From Arachis hypogaea (Eukaryota > Streptophyta > Magnoliopsida > Fabales > Fabaceae), in NCBI RefSeq assembly GCF_003086295.3, contig NC_092051.1, forward strand, positions 7,432,810-7,496,809: a DNA stretch of 64,000 nt. The letters are read 5' to 3'. Positions 34,372 through 48,400 of this stretch are shown one piece after another. The position numbers and the translations under genes were made by a program. A model generated the notes under the pieces. The model saw nothing but the letters and a program-made list of their open reading frames with translations. It did no database searches and was not told the DNA's origin. The stretch's first letter is position 1, and every line of letters starts with the position of its first letter.

Positions 34372-35869
34372 TCTCATAAAATTACTTCTCCTAACAAATT
34401 TAAAGTTCAAATATTTTTTTTTACATTTTGTATAATTATAAAAATTAAGTGTTTCCATAATATTTTTCAGAAAAAAAAAATTATACTATCAATGACACAT
34501 GCAACTATTCAAAAATAAAATTACAAATAAGATCAGAAAATTTTAGTAATGTCCTAATTAAACTTAATTGACCACTTTCTACTATTGTTATTTTTTTTTA
34601 TGGTATTTTTCAGCCCGATAAAATAAAGATTAATTCGTGGTAGATTAAACTTTATTTAAAAAATTTTTACTGACCAATAAATTGCTGCAGAAGCGAAATT
34701 CGCCGCTACTATTGTTACTTATTTCTTGTATCTTGTTGTGTTTGATTATATATTGATGAATTGAGAGAATATAGGTGGTATACTTATAACCTTTCCCTTA
34801 TATAGTGCAATCCTGGCCCCCAAGCCTTTGCTTTTCCCCCTCTCTTTTGCACTATGTGTTATGTGTTACACATGGAAACGTTTTGCATCTCCCCTATTCT
34901 TTTAAGCATCTCAATATGCATGTCATCTACTCTTCTTGGCCCACTCCTTGGAGTCTTGGACATTCAAAAGCACTATACCTTAGTTGTAATCATTTTGAGG
35001 ACCAAAAATTATTAACATAATTTTGACGAAATCATTTATTAAAAAAAAAATTAAATTAATATATAAAAATATATAAATAATTATATCTCTAAATTAATTT
35101 AATGAGGTAGCTATTTAGTATGGAGCTTTTACTTATAACAGTAAATTTTTAGTCTACTAAGTATAACTCAGTATTAAAAAAAATATTAATTCAAACAATA
35201 AAAATTGTATAAAATTTATCAATTCAAGTCTTACATTGGCTAAATTTAAAAGTTAGATAGCTCTTATAAATGTGAGACAATTTTTTTTAATTTAATTTTT
35301 GGAGTAAATTAAACCCACTTAATTTCTTATATGATATCAAATTGAATTAAAAATTGTTATTGGATCACTCTCACATCATACAAAATTCAAGTCATTTTTA
35401 AATTTTAGGCTTCAAATCATTATAGAGTGAGGGGTGTATCAAGTCCTATATTGCCTAAAATAAAAAATTTAATAGTCTTTATAAGTATGAGATAATTTTT
35501 TTTTATCTCTTGAACAATCTTTTAGAATAAGTTAGATCCACTTAATCTTTTGTAAAATTTATAGAAACTATTATGATAATAGCTAGCTATATATTATAAG
35601 CTAATAATGTGATGATATTTTTAATTTATTTTTTACACAAAAATTTATTTGTAGGATTAGAAACTTTTTGTTATCAATGACCTAATTAATAAGTGCGATT
35701 AAGTAGTGAATCTAACTCTATCTAGATCATTAATTTTAAAATAAAAATGCATGATATATAAAGAATTAATTTTCTACTACTACATACATAAACAAGTACA
35801 TCAAAATTAAAAGGTATATGTACTTTGTAGAATTCACCTAAGAGACTCAAAATAAAGATCTGTTTTGGT
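34372..35869. other. Intergenic, no recognised gene
   Basis: 34610-34700 resembles a decayed inverted family H SINE. 35220-35560 holds two related segments, each with a tataantgtgaga(c/t)aatttttt-type string, probably a degraded retroelement. No exon is recognised; the frame at 34805-35020 has no known motif. Confidence 0.45.
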
Positions 35870-35878
35870 ATAATTATA

Positions 35879-36028
35879 GAAAAATTTTCAAGTATGCCGT
35901 CATACCGGTATTTCAATGATTTTTAACCATTAATCTTAATTATAAAAAATATATATAATATATATAACTAAGATCAACGGTTAAAAATCACTGATACACC
36001 CGTACGACAGTACACTTGAAAATCTTCC
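35879..36028. mobile_element. Foldback MITE family B, copy 2 (150 bp, perfect 9-bp TSD)
   Basis: Perfect duplication ataattata at 35870-35878 and 36029-36037. Same length and palindromic structure as 6906-7055, with arms such as CGTCATACCGG facing CCCGTACGACAG. Mutator-type by TSD length. Confidence 0.85.
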
Positions 36029-37018
36029 ATAATTATATATTAAAAAGTAATTGAGGTAATAAGAATTATTGTCTACTAGTTATAATAAAGGGTATGGAGA
36101 TATGATAAGAATGGGAACAAAAAATGGTTATTGGAAAAATGATAAATATAGGTAGGTGTATGATGAATAGATAGAGACTCACATGCGTCTGAGTGGTGCC
36201 ACAATTATGAATTATGTGCTTTTGTCCTTTTGAGCAGAAGGTGTCATCACACACTCAAATTTAGCTTCGTGATGAAAACATTCTGTACGCTCAACAGTGC
36301 CATACTCAATGAAACTTCATCAAATAATCAACCACGTACTTTCTTTGCAATTTTAAATCTCATCACCACTCACCAACAACCAAATATAACAACTATATAT
36401 AATAATAATAATCATAATCATAATCATTCACACACTTAATCCTAAACAGAATGAAGAACATATAATTATGTTATATACTATATATTATACTACTAGTTAA
36501 TTTATTGTCAAAATACTATTTGAAAGATAATGTATGCTTTAATTTGATTATCAAAAGATTAGTAGACTTTTAAAATTAGTTTATAAGAAATATAATAATA
36601 AATTAAATTAGTCATTTAGTTGATTAAATAATGATGTTTTACAAAAATGATTAATCCAACATGTTATCATCTAATTTAATTATGCAAAGATTAATATAAT
36701 TTAACTCAAAATTATATTTCTCAAAAACAATTTAAAACACTTGAACTTTTAAAGAATAAATTATCATGAAATTATTTTTCATAAATACTTAAATTGACAA
36801 AAAAATATATATATAAATAGTTATATTTTTAATACGTTCTTTTATGTAAGAGTTTCTTATGAATTTTAGGTGAATCTTTTGTATAGGACTTTTTTATTAG
36901 TCTTATACTATTTTTTTAATTTTTTTAAAGAATAAGAATTATATTCTAAATTTTTAAGTGATAAAAATTTTGATACAATATTATAAAATTATTTTTTCAA
37001 AAATTTATACCAATAAAA

Positions 37019-37020
<2 letters not shown>

Positions 37021-37081
<61 letters not shown>
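37021..37081. repeat. (TA)n microsatellite
   Basis: About 60 bp of pure AT dinucleotide, followed directly by a less AT-rich acacg-type repeat. Confidence 0.95.
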
Positions 37082-37084
<3 letters not shown>

Positions 37085-37693
37085 GGATACTGACGCGGAC
37101 ACGGGACACGACACGACACGCGATCACACAAATTTTAAAATCTTAGAAGACACGGGGACACGACATATGTATAGAATATAAAGTATTTTTTAGATAAATT
37201 ACAATAAATTTTTTATATTTTATTCCTGTTAAAATATAAAATAATTTTTTAACTGTTTTCAATGTCTTTTTTAATTATATAAAAGTATTTGAAATATTTT
37301 TTATTTTTAATTATTTGTCTGAAAAATAAAATACTTTTTTATAATTTAAAATTTTATAATCAATTTTTAACTATTTGAATAACAAAAATATTATTTATAT
37401 ACTAAAATCATCGGTCATTAAAATTAGTTACCACATATTTGTATATAAATATATGTAATTTAACTAATTTTTAGTGTGTATATTATATTTTTATATGTAT
37501 TATATACCAATAACTAATTTTAATAGTTGATTTTACTATAAACCTAACATAATTGTTTAAATAATAATTATTTTAGTATTAATCACTAACTGACTAATGT
37601 ATTAAGAACTACTTACATGAGTATAATTTGAGTAACTTTATATTCAAAGATTTACCAATTGTTTCTTTTATTTGCATTTGGCAAGTGTGTTTA

Positions 37694-37822
<129 letters not shown>

Positions 37823-40273
37823 AATATGGTGTTTGTTGTTAGTACAGTATTATTAAAGAGTGAAAACAGAGGAAGGTGCAGTGTTAAGCTCAGTCCTCAG
37901 GTTTATAATGTTGAGGTGCGTGCATTTAATAATGTCACATATATATATATAATATATATATAAAATGCATGCTTAGGTTCTTACACTATAATTGACCTCC
38001 CTACAATACGAGCCAAACCATGTGTTGGCTACCTAGCTAGTAGTAATCTATGTTCAAATTATTTAGCGGTCAAAATCAATCAAATAATAATAATATATTC
38101 ATGAACCTAATAAGAAGAGGTTTATTAATAAGTTTGCTAGAAATTAAAAGTGATTAAATATTATTACAAGCATTATTGGCTCCCACTACTTGGTCACCCC
38201 CACCTCCGCATACCTCGCAACTGTGTATCAAAGATAATCATCATTTCATTCAGACTATTGAAACCTTCACATCATACTTCTTCAATTTATATATAACTAT
38301 AATGAGAATGTATGAAAATTATACCCTATATGTAAAACTTACATACAAAAGGATATTCTATATGTATGTATATGTTAATTATATTCCATATATTTCTGCC
38401 CTAGTTAATTATGCCAAATCAATCATTTTCTTTTCTCCAAAAAATTAAATTCATAAAAACCAATAGATATATTTTTAATAAGTTTGTTATATTTTTTAAA
38501 TTAATAAGAATCAAATTCTATATATTTTGATTATAAAAAATCTGATATTATATTATAAAATTAATTATATTGTCTATATTTTTAATATAAATAATGATAT
38601 TTCTAATAAATTTAATTTATATAAAAAATAAAATAAAATAAATCAATGAGAGTTAGCTGATTAAAAAGTAAAAAAAGGGGGCAAAAGGCACATAAGAGAA
38701 AAGAAGGGTTAGGATAAGATGATGTGTATGGTTCATGAATTAGTGTTTTTGTAGTGTAGTGAATTGGTGGGCATATGGTGTTACAGTTATCACCATAAAT
38801 CTAGGCTGCTTTTAATTGTTTTCTTATTATTTAGTCGATTAAAATATATATTAGAATATAAAATATACGTTAAAAATAAATTAAATTATATATATTAATA
38901 CATAAATATATAATAATTAATTTTAATATTTAAATAATATTTTTGTAATTTAAATTTTTTAAATTTTAAATTTTTATTTTAAAAAATAAAGTGTGATCTT
39001 TTTTTTAAATATTTTATTTTTTTATTTTTTTATAATAAATAGTAAAAATTACTTTTTATTTTCTAAGATAAAATCTAAAATTTAGAAGATCTATATTTTT
39101 TTATTATTCATATTTCTCTGTCTTCGCTGGCTTGCATGGATAGATCCATGGATGCTGATGATGAGTTACAGTACCATCCCACCTCTTCTCAGGACCACTA
39201 CTACTCCATCATCTTCTTCTTTAATTTCTTCTTATTATTATTTTCTTTAATTCTAAAGCTACCCATATAAGTTGCAAATATTGTCTTTTCTGTTCTTCTC
39301 TTCAACTTTGCAATTATTATTTTCAAACAAAAAACAAAGATTCATTGCACTTACCAGTTAGTTACCTCAACTACTCAATCTTTTTCTTGTATTTTATTTG
39401 ATATCATAAATTCAAAGCCATCCTTCCATATATGATATAGATTATGCTTCACTTCTATATAATATATAGTAATACTAACAATAATATTAGGGAATTAAGA
39501 TGGTTCGAGCAAAAAATTAGTCAAATATTTCTGGAGGAATTTAAAATTTTTACGTAGATGGTGCTTATATTAAGTATTAAGATGTTTTTTTTTTTGTAAA
39601 TTAAATAGTTCTAAATCTATTTTCTGATTTATCATATTTTAAGCATTTAAAGAGAAAAGGAAGATGAAGAGACGAAAGCTAATTGAAACTCTCTAAACTT
39701 TCACAAATTGTTTTCTCAAAGGATTCACAAAGAATGTATACTATACGCACTAGCGAGAAGATATGATATATAAAGAAACGTTTTATTAATTTAACTTGGA
39801 CAAAGAATTTAAAAAAAAAAAAAACATCTAATTAAGAAAAGACAGTACAGTTCACATTCAGAATCAGCCTTATATATGCTGACTTGATGAAGTCAATGCA
39901 GACCCTTTTTGAAAAAATCATAAACACATGCACGATTATATAATATCTAGGGTTCAATGGCCTATAGTTTCAGCTCTATAGTTTCAATGTACGATATATA
40001 TATTATGAATACAGTGATAGTATTAGTAATTTTACATAATTATCTAATTATATTTATTTATTTAAATAATTATTTAAATATTAATTATTAAAAATAATTA
40101 TTTTTATTAATATAATGATACGTAATTAAATATATATATATAATTTTTTTATACTATTAATATATAAAAATTAAATTTTTATTTATATATGTGAATTTTT
40201 ATCTTTCTTTTTGCCTTTATTCGAGCTACTGTATGTTAGCCTCATCTTTCTTTCGAAAATTATATATTTGTAA

Positions 40274-40412
40274 AAGGAGTGTTAGGGATCGTAGATTTTG
40301 TAATTTGTAGTCATTAATTAGTTATTATTAGTGAATAATTTATAGAATTATTCATTTTTTTTGTTAATTAAGTACTGACCAAATTTTAATAAAAATGTTG
40401 GTTAAATTTCTT
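40274..40412. mobile_element. MITE family A, copy A4 (perfect 9-bp TSD)
   Basis: Perfect duplication tatttgtaa at 40265-40273 and 40413-40421. The ends and core (tttgtagtcattaattagtt; tactgaccaaattttaat) are diverged versions of the A2 sequence, so this is an older copy. Confidence 0.75.
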
Positions 40413-40421
40413 TATTTGTAA

Positions 40422-41212
40422 TAATACATTATTTAAATATTTTTTTGTCTATTTTATAAGGACAGTATTTGATTATTTGCTCTGAGTTATTAATTGCTAG
40501 TGATAGTGCTTGGGCGTATATAAAATTTAAATATACTTGAAATATAAAATAATTTTATATTACATATACAAATTTTTTTAACATTCATCAAATAAGCAAT
40601 CGTTTTTAAAAGAAAATTATAGTTATTACGCTAAGAATTAAAAAAGAGACAAACGGAATATAATGATGAATTGTGTACAATCTTCAGAGAAGACAGAAGT
40701 AGTGCTGTAGCATCAATAGTATCTTTAATAATATTCTTTCCAGTTGTATTAATTACTCAAGTAATAATATGCCATTTTCACTTTTACCCGATCTTCTCTA
40801 TACCGGTATACCAATACATGTGACATAATAATCAAAAGTAGAGAACCAGAAAATGTGAAATAATATTTGAAATCAGAAAATAAAATCTCACTTTATTTTT
40901 ACTCCTTTAATTTGGTTTAATTTGGATAATATATATATCCACTTAATTACTTATATATTTTATTACTCTCTTTTTTTTATATTAAAATATGAGTTTAATT
41001 TTTACTAATTTGTGTTGTGAGAATATAGATTAAATATACCATAAAAAAATATCTTATAAAAATTAGTACAATTTTTTTTTTATGTTTTCAATGTATTGAA
41101 TACATCAAAAACATTAAAAGAATTTTATTATTATCTTTTTAAGATGTGTTGTTAGAGTACAAGATAGTTAAATTCTTAAAATATATAAAAAATGGCAGTA
41201 ATAATAACATAT
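40422..41212. other. AT-rich intergenic DNA
   Basis: Nothing recognised. Confidence 0.5.
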
Positions 41213-41221
41213 TAAAAAAAA

Positions 41222-41598
41222 GAGTAAAAATATATTTTTTATCTCTAAAATTTGATAAAAGTTTTAAAAATATCCATAAGTTTTATTTTGTTTCAATTTT
41301 GTCTCAAAAATTTTCGATTTACATCAAATATATTCCTGATGGTTAATTTTTTTAAAAATTTAAGATTAATTCAACAACAATTTCATAAAAATAACCCTCA
41401 ATATACACAAGCAAAATAAGCATAATTTTCATGCATTATTGTTATATTAATCTTAAACTTTTTGAAAATTTAGCCATCGATAATATATTTGATGCAAATA
41501 AAATTTTTTAGGACAAAATGAAAACAAAATAAAATTTAGAAATACTTTTAAAATTTTTGTCAAACTTACTTTTAAAGACAAAAAATATACTTTATTCT
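41222..41598. mobile_element. Foldback MITE family C, copy 2
   Basis: It matches 13150-13514 along its whole length, including the atttgatgcaaataaa and gttttattttgtttcaattt blocks. Flanked by taaaaaaaa at 41213-41221 and 41599-41607. The duplication is exact but low in complexity. Confidence 0.75.
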
Positions 41599-42573
41599 AA
41601 AAAAAATAAACATAACTTATTTTCAATCAGATGAGATGAGAACATAATAAGTTCACATATACAGTGTCCAAAGCTCTAGAATAACATGTTCTCCACTTGA
41701 AAATAATCTTTTTGAAACATGCAAAACATGTTTTTTGAGCAAATACATAGATCATGCAATAAAAGCACAATTTTATTATATATATATATAAGATGAAATG
41801 GGGGGAACACTATATGCATAGGTGTGTCGTCATTCTATATACATAAGAAAAATTAGAAATATTATTAATAGTACTAATTAACATTATTGGTTTTGGATAT
41901 ATATGCATGCATGGTTGAAGAGATTAAATGTGATTTATGGGTGTAGGTATAGGCATGGAATAATATTAAAGATATGTGCATGAAAAAGGGGACAGAAGAA
42001 AACAATTTTAGCAAAAAAAGAGTATTGGTGTTGACTACTAAGCAATGCAAGTAGAGATCACATTCCCATGCTTCTTCATCTTCTTCTTTCATATCCTTTT
42101 AAATTTCCAAGACAGCTCGAGTGATTTTGCATTGTAAGATGGGAATCAGTGATAAACTAAACATGATTCTTCTGTTCCCATGCCCATGTCTTCTGAAAAC
42201 TTCCAAATATATATGCCCTGCTATTTGCTAATCCCCATAACCCATTATCAACAATTAATAAATATAACTAACACTCCACACTTCTTTTTTAATTTCTTCA
42301 AATTCTTCTATTTATATACTATAGGAACTACTTTACAATAATTCTTGATTACAAATATTTGAGACATTTATTTATATTGGATATGTTTGAATGCATGCAT
42401 CTAGATATAATATTTGATGCAATATAATTATGAGAATTTAATTTTTACACATTGTTAGTATATAAGAGTTATTTATTGTGACTAGTGTAAAATAGTTTTA
42501 TACATATATATAATTAATTGTATATTATTATATTAATAAAATAATCATTTTAAAATTGATTACTTAAAAATCA

Positions 42574-42575
<2 letters not shown>

Positions 42576-42617
<42 letters not shown>
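42576..42617. repeat. (TA)n microsatellite
   Basis: About 42 bp of AT dinucleotide. Confidence 0.9.
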
Positions 42618-42621
<4 letters not shown>

Positions 42622-43759
42622 GATTGAATAATTGTATAACTAATTATAAATTGAAAATAGTAATAAAAAACTACTAAATATTTTTTTTGAGTAAAGTATT
42701 AAATTGGTCTCCTACGCATAATTCTATTTTGGTTTTTAAGGTTTAAAGTGTTTTATTTGAATTAAAAAAAAATTTATTTAACTTCAATGCAGTCCTACCG
42801 TGAGGTTAAAGTTAAATAATTAACGAAATGTCCTGCATGACAGTAATACAAGAACAAGATCGATAATCTGGAGAATAAATATAAGCTCCAGAGACACAAA
42901 ATCAACCGTAGATGTATCAATATATTTCATTCACGATGGCACTATATTGAAACTAAATAAAATTTTTTTAGATTCAAATAGTACACTTTAAATTTTAAAA
43001 GCCAAAACAAAATTACTTCCAAATATAGAAGACCAATTTAATATTTTACCCTTTTTTTGTTTATAGTATAGTACATCTAACAAATGTAACACTTCACTTA
43101 CAACACTTTATTATTTGATAATAGTCAATAATTCTATCATCAGTCAACTCTCCGTAGATAAACCCTTATTGTGTAGCATATATTCAACTGTATGTCAGAC
43201 TTTAAAGGGGCCATGTATGAAGAATATATGATAATTAATTTGGTATAAACTATGTGTGAAAAATATAAGCAAAGTAATTAACAGCTAGCAATCTAAAATA
43301 ATAAACAGTGCAACATACAAAAGAAGATAAACGGTTACCGAACATAGTTACTATATATCTAAGTTGTAAATTAGTAGTTATATATGGTTTAGGGAAAGTC
43401 AGATAATTATTAAAATAAAACTCACTATTCAAAGAAATTGGTGACATCATTTGAGTGTGTCTCCAATTCTAGGCTTAATTGAATTCACTGTTGGTGATGG
43501 GAGCAATATAGTAGTGTGAACGAACTAGCTTAAATCTATCACCCTCTATTCTATTCTGCATCTTCAGATGGAAAACAGCACAATTAAAGAAGCTGAATAT
43601 GCTGACCTGATTCCAGCTACTACTCAATATGTTTACTATTTACCACTTCCAATTAAATTTTATCAAATTTTTAAATGTTCTCTTAATACTAATATTTCAG
43701 TATTCTTAATCGTTGATTTTAATTAATATATATTATATATTTTTTATAAAAAAAAATTT

Positions 43760-43893
43760 AAAGAGTCAGCATTTTTATTAAAATTCGGTCAGCACTTAAC
43801 TAGTAAAAAAAAAGTGAGTAATCTCACACTATTAAAAATACTAATGACTAATTGATTACTATAAATCATAAAATTTATTGGCCTAACACTTTT
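43760..43893 (-). mobile_element. MITE family A, copy A5 (inverted, degenerate)
   Basis: It shares with A1 the order agtcagca...ggtcagcacttaac...agtgag..atctcacactattaaaa...aaaatttattggcc. The boundaries are approximate and no target duplication was found. Confidence 0.6.
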
Positions 43894-44168
43894 TTTTATA
43901 GTTAAAATCAGTGACTAAACCTATTGAAACATCAGAAATATTTAAAATTCTTTCTAAACTTTTATTATCTCCACACCTAATAATGTAAGTCTTTATAAAA
44001 AGAATATATAATTATTGCTTCAAAATTTAATCATTATATGAAATGAAAGACATGTAATTAAGTTAATTAATTAGATATATTGTGTTAGTTTTTTGAGGCT
44101 ACGTAGAGTATAGTAGCTTAAATTTTCGACGAAAAAAGTAGTTACTATGAGGAGGGGGAAAAAGCAAG

Positions 44169-44599
44169 GATAACAGTTTCGATTTTTCAGTCATCATTGA
44201 CCGTCCAAATAGTCCAAACATAATGTCCTTTTCATTCAGCAGCTTTCACAGACCACAAACTGTTAAAACCCATTTTTTGAGATCATAATTTAGATGTTGT
44301 CACTTTGTGTTGTGTTCTTTAAATACCATGACAGTTCTACCAGCAGCATAAAGTCGTGTATTAAAATTGAATTCATTTTCCTATACTGATTTCTTTCTTT
44401 TTCTTTTTCTTTTTGTTTATTTATTTATTTTATTTCTTTTTTGGGTCTGGTTTCCTATGCTGATTTGAAGGTTAAGCTATACCTAAAACATGTGTTGGAA
44501 AGGGACTAATCCACACAACAGTGGGCCTATGCTCATATCTTTTTCTGGGCCTTAAAATCTAACTTTTATAATGATGACTGAAAAATCGAAACTGTTAAT
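44169..44599. mobile_element. 431-bp element with perfect 27-bp inverted repeats
   Basis: Positions 44171-44197 and 44571-44597 are exact reverse complements over 27 bp (left end begins TAACAGTTTCGATTTTTCAG). An 8-bp direct repeat, aaagcaag, flanks the element (44161-44168 and 44600-44607). The interior includes a CT-rich tract and no open frame of note. An 8-bp duplication points to hAT; identical arms suggest recent activity. Confidence 0.8.
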
Positions 44600-44607
44600 A
44601 AAGCAAG

Positions 44608-45471
44608 AATTTAGCTTGACCAAAGAATAAAGGGAGAGAAAGAAAGTAGCAACTAGCAAAGGTAGTAGAAGATATTAATCAACGTATAAAGAAACAATTT
44701 CTTTCAGTTATATTATATATAATATGCCTCAATTTTGGTTTTACTTGCTCATCTGTTTCAACAATATTTCAGCTCTGTCCTCCAAGATAAATTAATACGC
44801 GAATTTTGTTGATGATTATTGATTAGGATGGTATATCCTATCAGTTTTTTTACTAATTATTCTCTAATAGATATTGGTTATACAAGTAATAATTAAAAAC
44901 ACGCACTAAGAGGATCAGAGCTTTAACTGTGACTAAACTCCAAACCAGGTTAATAAGTCCCTAGTAAATTAGTAATAGGTTAGGATAAACCAAAACTAAC
45001 ATCAAATAAACCTGACGAGGAATGCTAGGAGGTCAGCAACTTTTGTGATTTGTAGCCATCAATGATGGTTTTAATGGTGTGAGATTGGTGTGAGATTTCA
45101 TCCAATGGCTCACTTTTTTTTGCTAGTTACATGCTGACCAGAATTTAACAAAGTTGCTGTCCCCTAGACTTTTCCTTTTTTAAAAATGAGTGATTAGTGT
45201 CTAATAATATTGTAGGAATGGTGATCTAAAATAATGGGATAGATAGAACCTACAGAGGTCATGATATATGGTCAATACAAAGTTTATCCTAATAAACAAT
45301 AAATCAATATGCATACACCATAGTACATAGAAGAATTGAACACATAATATGGGGTAGATTTCAAAAGCAAAACCAATGAGCATTACGCGAGTCCCTCCCA
45401 AAACACAAAACAGATGCAGGTTAAGCACACCAAAAGAGAGAGACGAATTCCCTATGTATGTTCACCAAAAT
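44608..45471. other. Intergenic, 3' flank of the acyltransferase gene
   Basis: Contains a family A MITE (45017-45175). The 3' UTR of the minus-strand acyltransferase gene must lie just below 45472; its end is not fixed. Confidence 0.5.
45017..45175. mobile_element. MITE family A, copy A6
   Basis: Very close to A2 in sequence (aatgctaggaggtcagcaac...ccctagacttttcc), but with no target duplication left. It sits about 300 bp downstream of the acyltransferase stop codon. Confidence 0.75.
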
Positions 45472-48400
45472 CTACTGTTGTTTGACATTCTTATCTTCCA
45501 CTTGTTCCCCTGTGCTCTTTGGCTTTGCAGGGAGGACCTTGGCCGGCGTTGAACGCTCCGACTGTGAGAACATAATCAAGATTTGCATGAGGCCAGTAAC
45601 GACTGCCAAACTAGCAGTTGAAATTGCAATACCCTTCCAGGATGATAGTAGCGAAGTCCATCGGAGAAACTTGACGGCTCCCGTAACAATCAGACCAGAC
45701 CAAGATATGGTTACCTGTTCCCAACATAAGGTTAGAAGGTTCTTTAGATAAATATCCAAGGGGAAAGAGAACACGAGAAAAGGATAACCGATAAATATGG
45801 ACGTTGAAGGGTTAGAAATATGGATGGAGTAACCTACCAGAAGAGATTTTTTTGGCCGACCAGTATCCTGCAGCTCTTTATCACTAAAAGTATCTTCAGC
45901 TATATGTTTGTCTAATAATGCATCCTGGTGTGCCCCGTGGTTAACATTGAAAGAATGATTTACATATATTATCAACCGAGGATGTTGAAATCAAGCGGAA
46001 AAAAAGGAAATCTAATCAGCACCCACCTTGGCAACAAACACATCTCGACACCATTGAGCAACAGCTTCATCTGTTTCTGGCAATTCATTCATCAAATGGC
46101 GCTTGATGTGAACTTGCACCTACAGTATTAAAAATGAAGGAAATTTTATTATACAAGGAGGTTTTTTTTTTTTTTTTTTTTTTTGTGATCAGTAAAAGTT
46201 AAGGAGGGAAGCTTAAGCCCTCAGGAACTGGAGTAATAGACAGTGTAGACCCTCCATAACGAGACATTAACAAAGAAATGCAGCAGGACTTTGGAAGATA
46301 AGGTAGCCTCTTAATAATGTACAACAAAGCAAAAGCTAAACACAAGCATGATCCAATCCTGTCAACATCTACAAAATCACTCCCCTCAATATTCCAGACT
46401 CCAATCAGCAGACATGTAAATCATTCAGCCAACTGAGTATCTAGATAGAAAACTATGGATCTTTGATAAAGGAAATTAGGGATATAGCCTTAAATTCCAT
46501 GTAAGCGCATCTCCAGAAATAGCAGGAAATTTCAAAAGTTCAACTCTATCCACAATGGAAGAAAACTAGGCCATATGCAATAGACTCTGTATATTAAACT
46601 ATTAACAAGCTTTTTTCATGGCTTCCGTTAGCCCAAAGCAGTTAGAGTAATACCTTAGTAATATACAGAATGTTACAATTAGAAAAAGTAACTAGCACAC
46701 ACAGATCGTTTATAACATGGCTTTTGGTGTCCATATATAATTCCTAATTTTTAGTAATATAAGTTAATTTCTGCAGTTGCATTTTCTGCCCATGATTGCT
46801 AGTTAGAGACTAACATTACAAGATAGCCACAAGGAAAGCAAAACAGTTCAGCTTTAGGCATCTTCAAGTGTAATTGTTTCGAAATCGTAATTTTAATTGT
46901 CTTACCACTGAGGGTTGCCCTTTTAAGAGTCTAAGCATTGTAGGGGTGGGTGAACACTTGGGGATAGCCACTGTTACGTCATAAATGGCAGGAACAAATG
47001 AGCGCATGTGACTTACTGCTGAAACAAATCCCTGAAAGCAATAAATTACAAGTAAGAGCAACCAACAAAAAAGAGTAGGACCAAAACCAGCCATGTTATC
47101 ATCAATCAAACTACTATTCCCTGGAAAACAATAATAACAATTAAATTGCCCTTGCTTGGGTTTTCTCTCAAGTCCATCAAGTGTGAACCCTATTGCAGAA
47201 CACCCACATAGCTTCCCAAGAAAACCTAACCTTTGACCTAATAAAACCCAAAGTATTGTCTAGCCTCTCAATTTGGTGTAGTCATGGTACAGAATAGAGA
47301 AAGAGCAGAGCAACCATTTATAATTACTCTTGGAAGCTAAAGTGATCCCAAAAATATTACAAGTAACAAATAACAAATCTTTTCTCATAAACTGTCAGCA
47401 ACCTAATTATAAGCAAAATTATAATAAAATAATTTCATTGTCAATCCTGCTAAGATTTGCATATGCTAAACTTGACCACATTAAATTTCATTCAGCATAG
47501 CTCCAATATCTGGAAGGAAAAAGCAAAGGATGAAGACAAATGTTAAAGATAAGATCTATATCTCACCTTAGTTCTAGGAATCAAAACATTTCTAGGAATA
47601 GGCAATCCAGCAGAGGCTGCATATTCTTGAGCAGCTAATAGTTTAGCTTGTGTGAAGCGTGTTCCTTCTACAAAGAGAGCCAACCAAAACGGAAGAGGAA
47701 AATCGCTCAGTCGCTGGATGCCTGACTGCATTTATGATAAATGAAACATTCAAATGAAATTCCCAAATATAATCAACAAGCTTTCGCATCTTGAGAGAAA
47801 AAGGTAGAGAGGGGAGTTATAGTCTTTTAACATATGCATAGGTAAGAAGAAATCATTGATATAACAAACAAGCACAAAAATCTATTATGAGTACAGCATA
47901 TAAATGAATTGTATGTATTATAGTGAATCATACCTTTAATGTGCTCTCATCCTTGGCCCAGCTTCTCTCTAGGAAAAGATACTCAGAAAACCACATTGAC
48001 CAACCAATGACCTGCATGAGTAGAGCTTAGCAGATAGCCCAACATTGACAGTAATACTTGTGATATCAAAAGCAAAATACAACCTTCTAAGTTTATATTC
48101 ATGACAAGCACGAGCGGAAAAGTATTCCTAGGTCATAAAATACTTGAATACTAGATATATTTGTTTCATCAAAGAACGTAAACTGCACCCACTAGGTCAT
48201 TAGGTTTAAAGAACATAAAGGGAAAATCATGGCATGACAGTATATTGAAAAGCTAAGGATTAAAATCCTCTAGAGTGCAAGGGGCACTTTAAGACCATTT
48301 CTTCGTAATAACTTAATATAAACAATCATGCAATCATTTTCTTTAAAAAGTTCATGTCATGATGAAGCATACCGGCAGAAACTTTGAAGATTTCTTCATC

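Larger units (their letters stand above)
41608..44160. other. Intergenic, no recognised gene
   Basis: A less AT-rich patch at 42000-42240 includes a 72-codon minus frame (41874-42092) that I do not recognise. I looked there for known conserved microRNA sequences and found none. Contains a TA tract (42576-42617) and a degenerate family A MITE. Confidence 0.45.

Noticed and set aside
42000..42240. Possible conserved microRNA precursor
   Set aside because: I compared it by eye with the common plant microRNA sequences I know and found no match; no clear hairpin with a known mature arm.
45928..46131. Plus-strand frame over acyltransferase exons 9-10
   Set aside because: It is an antisense shadow of conserved LPAT exons.
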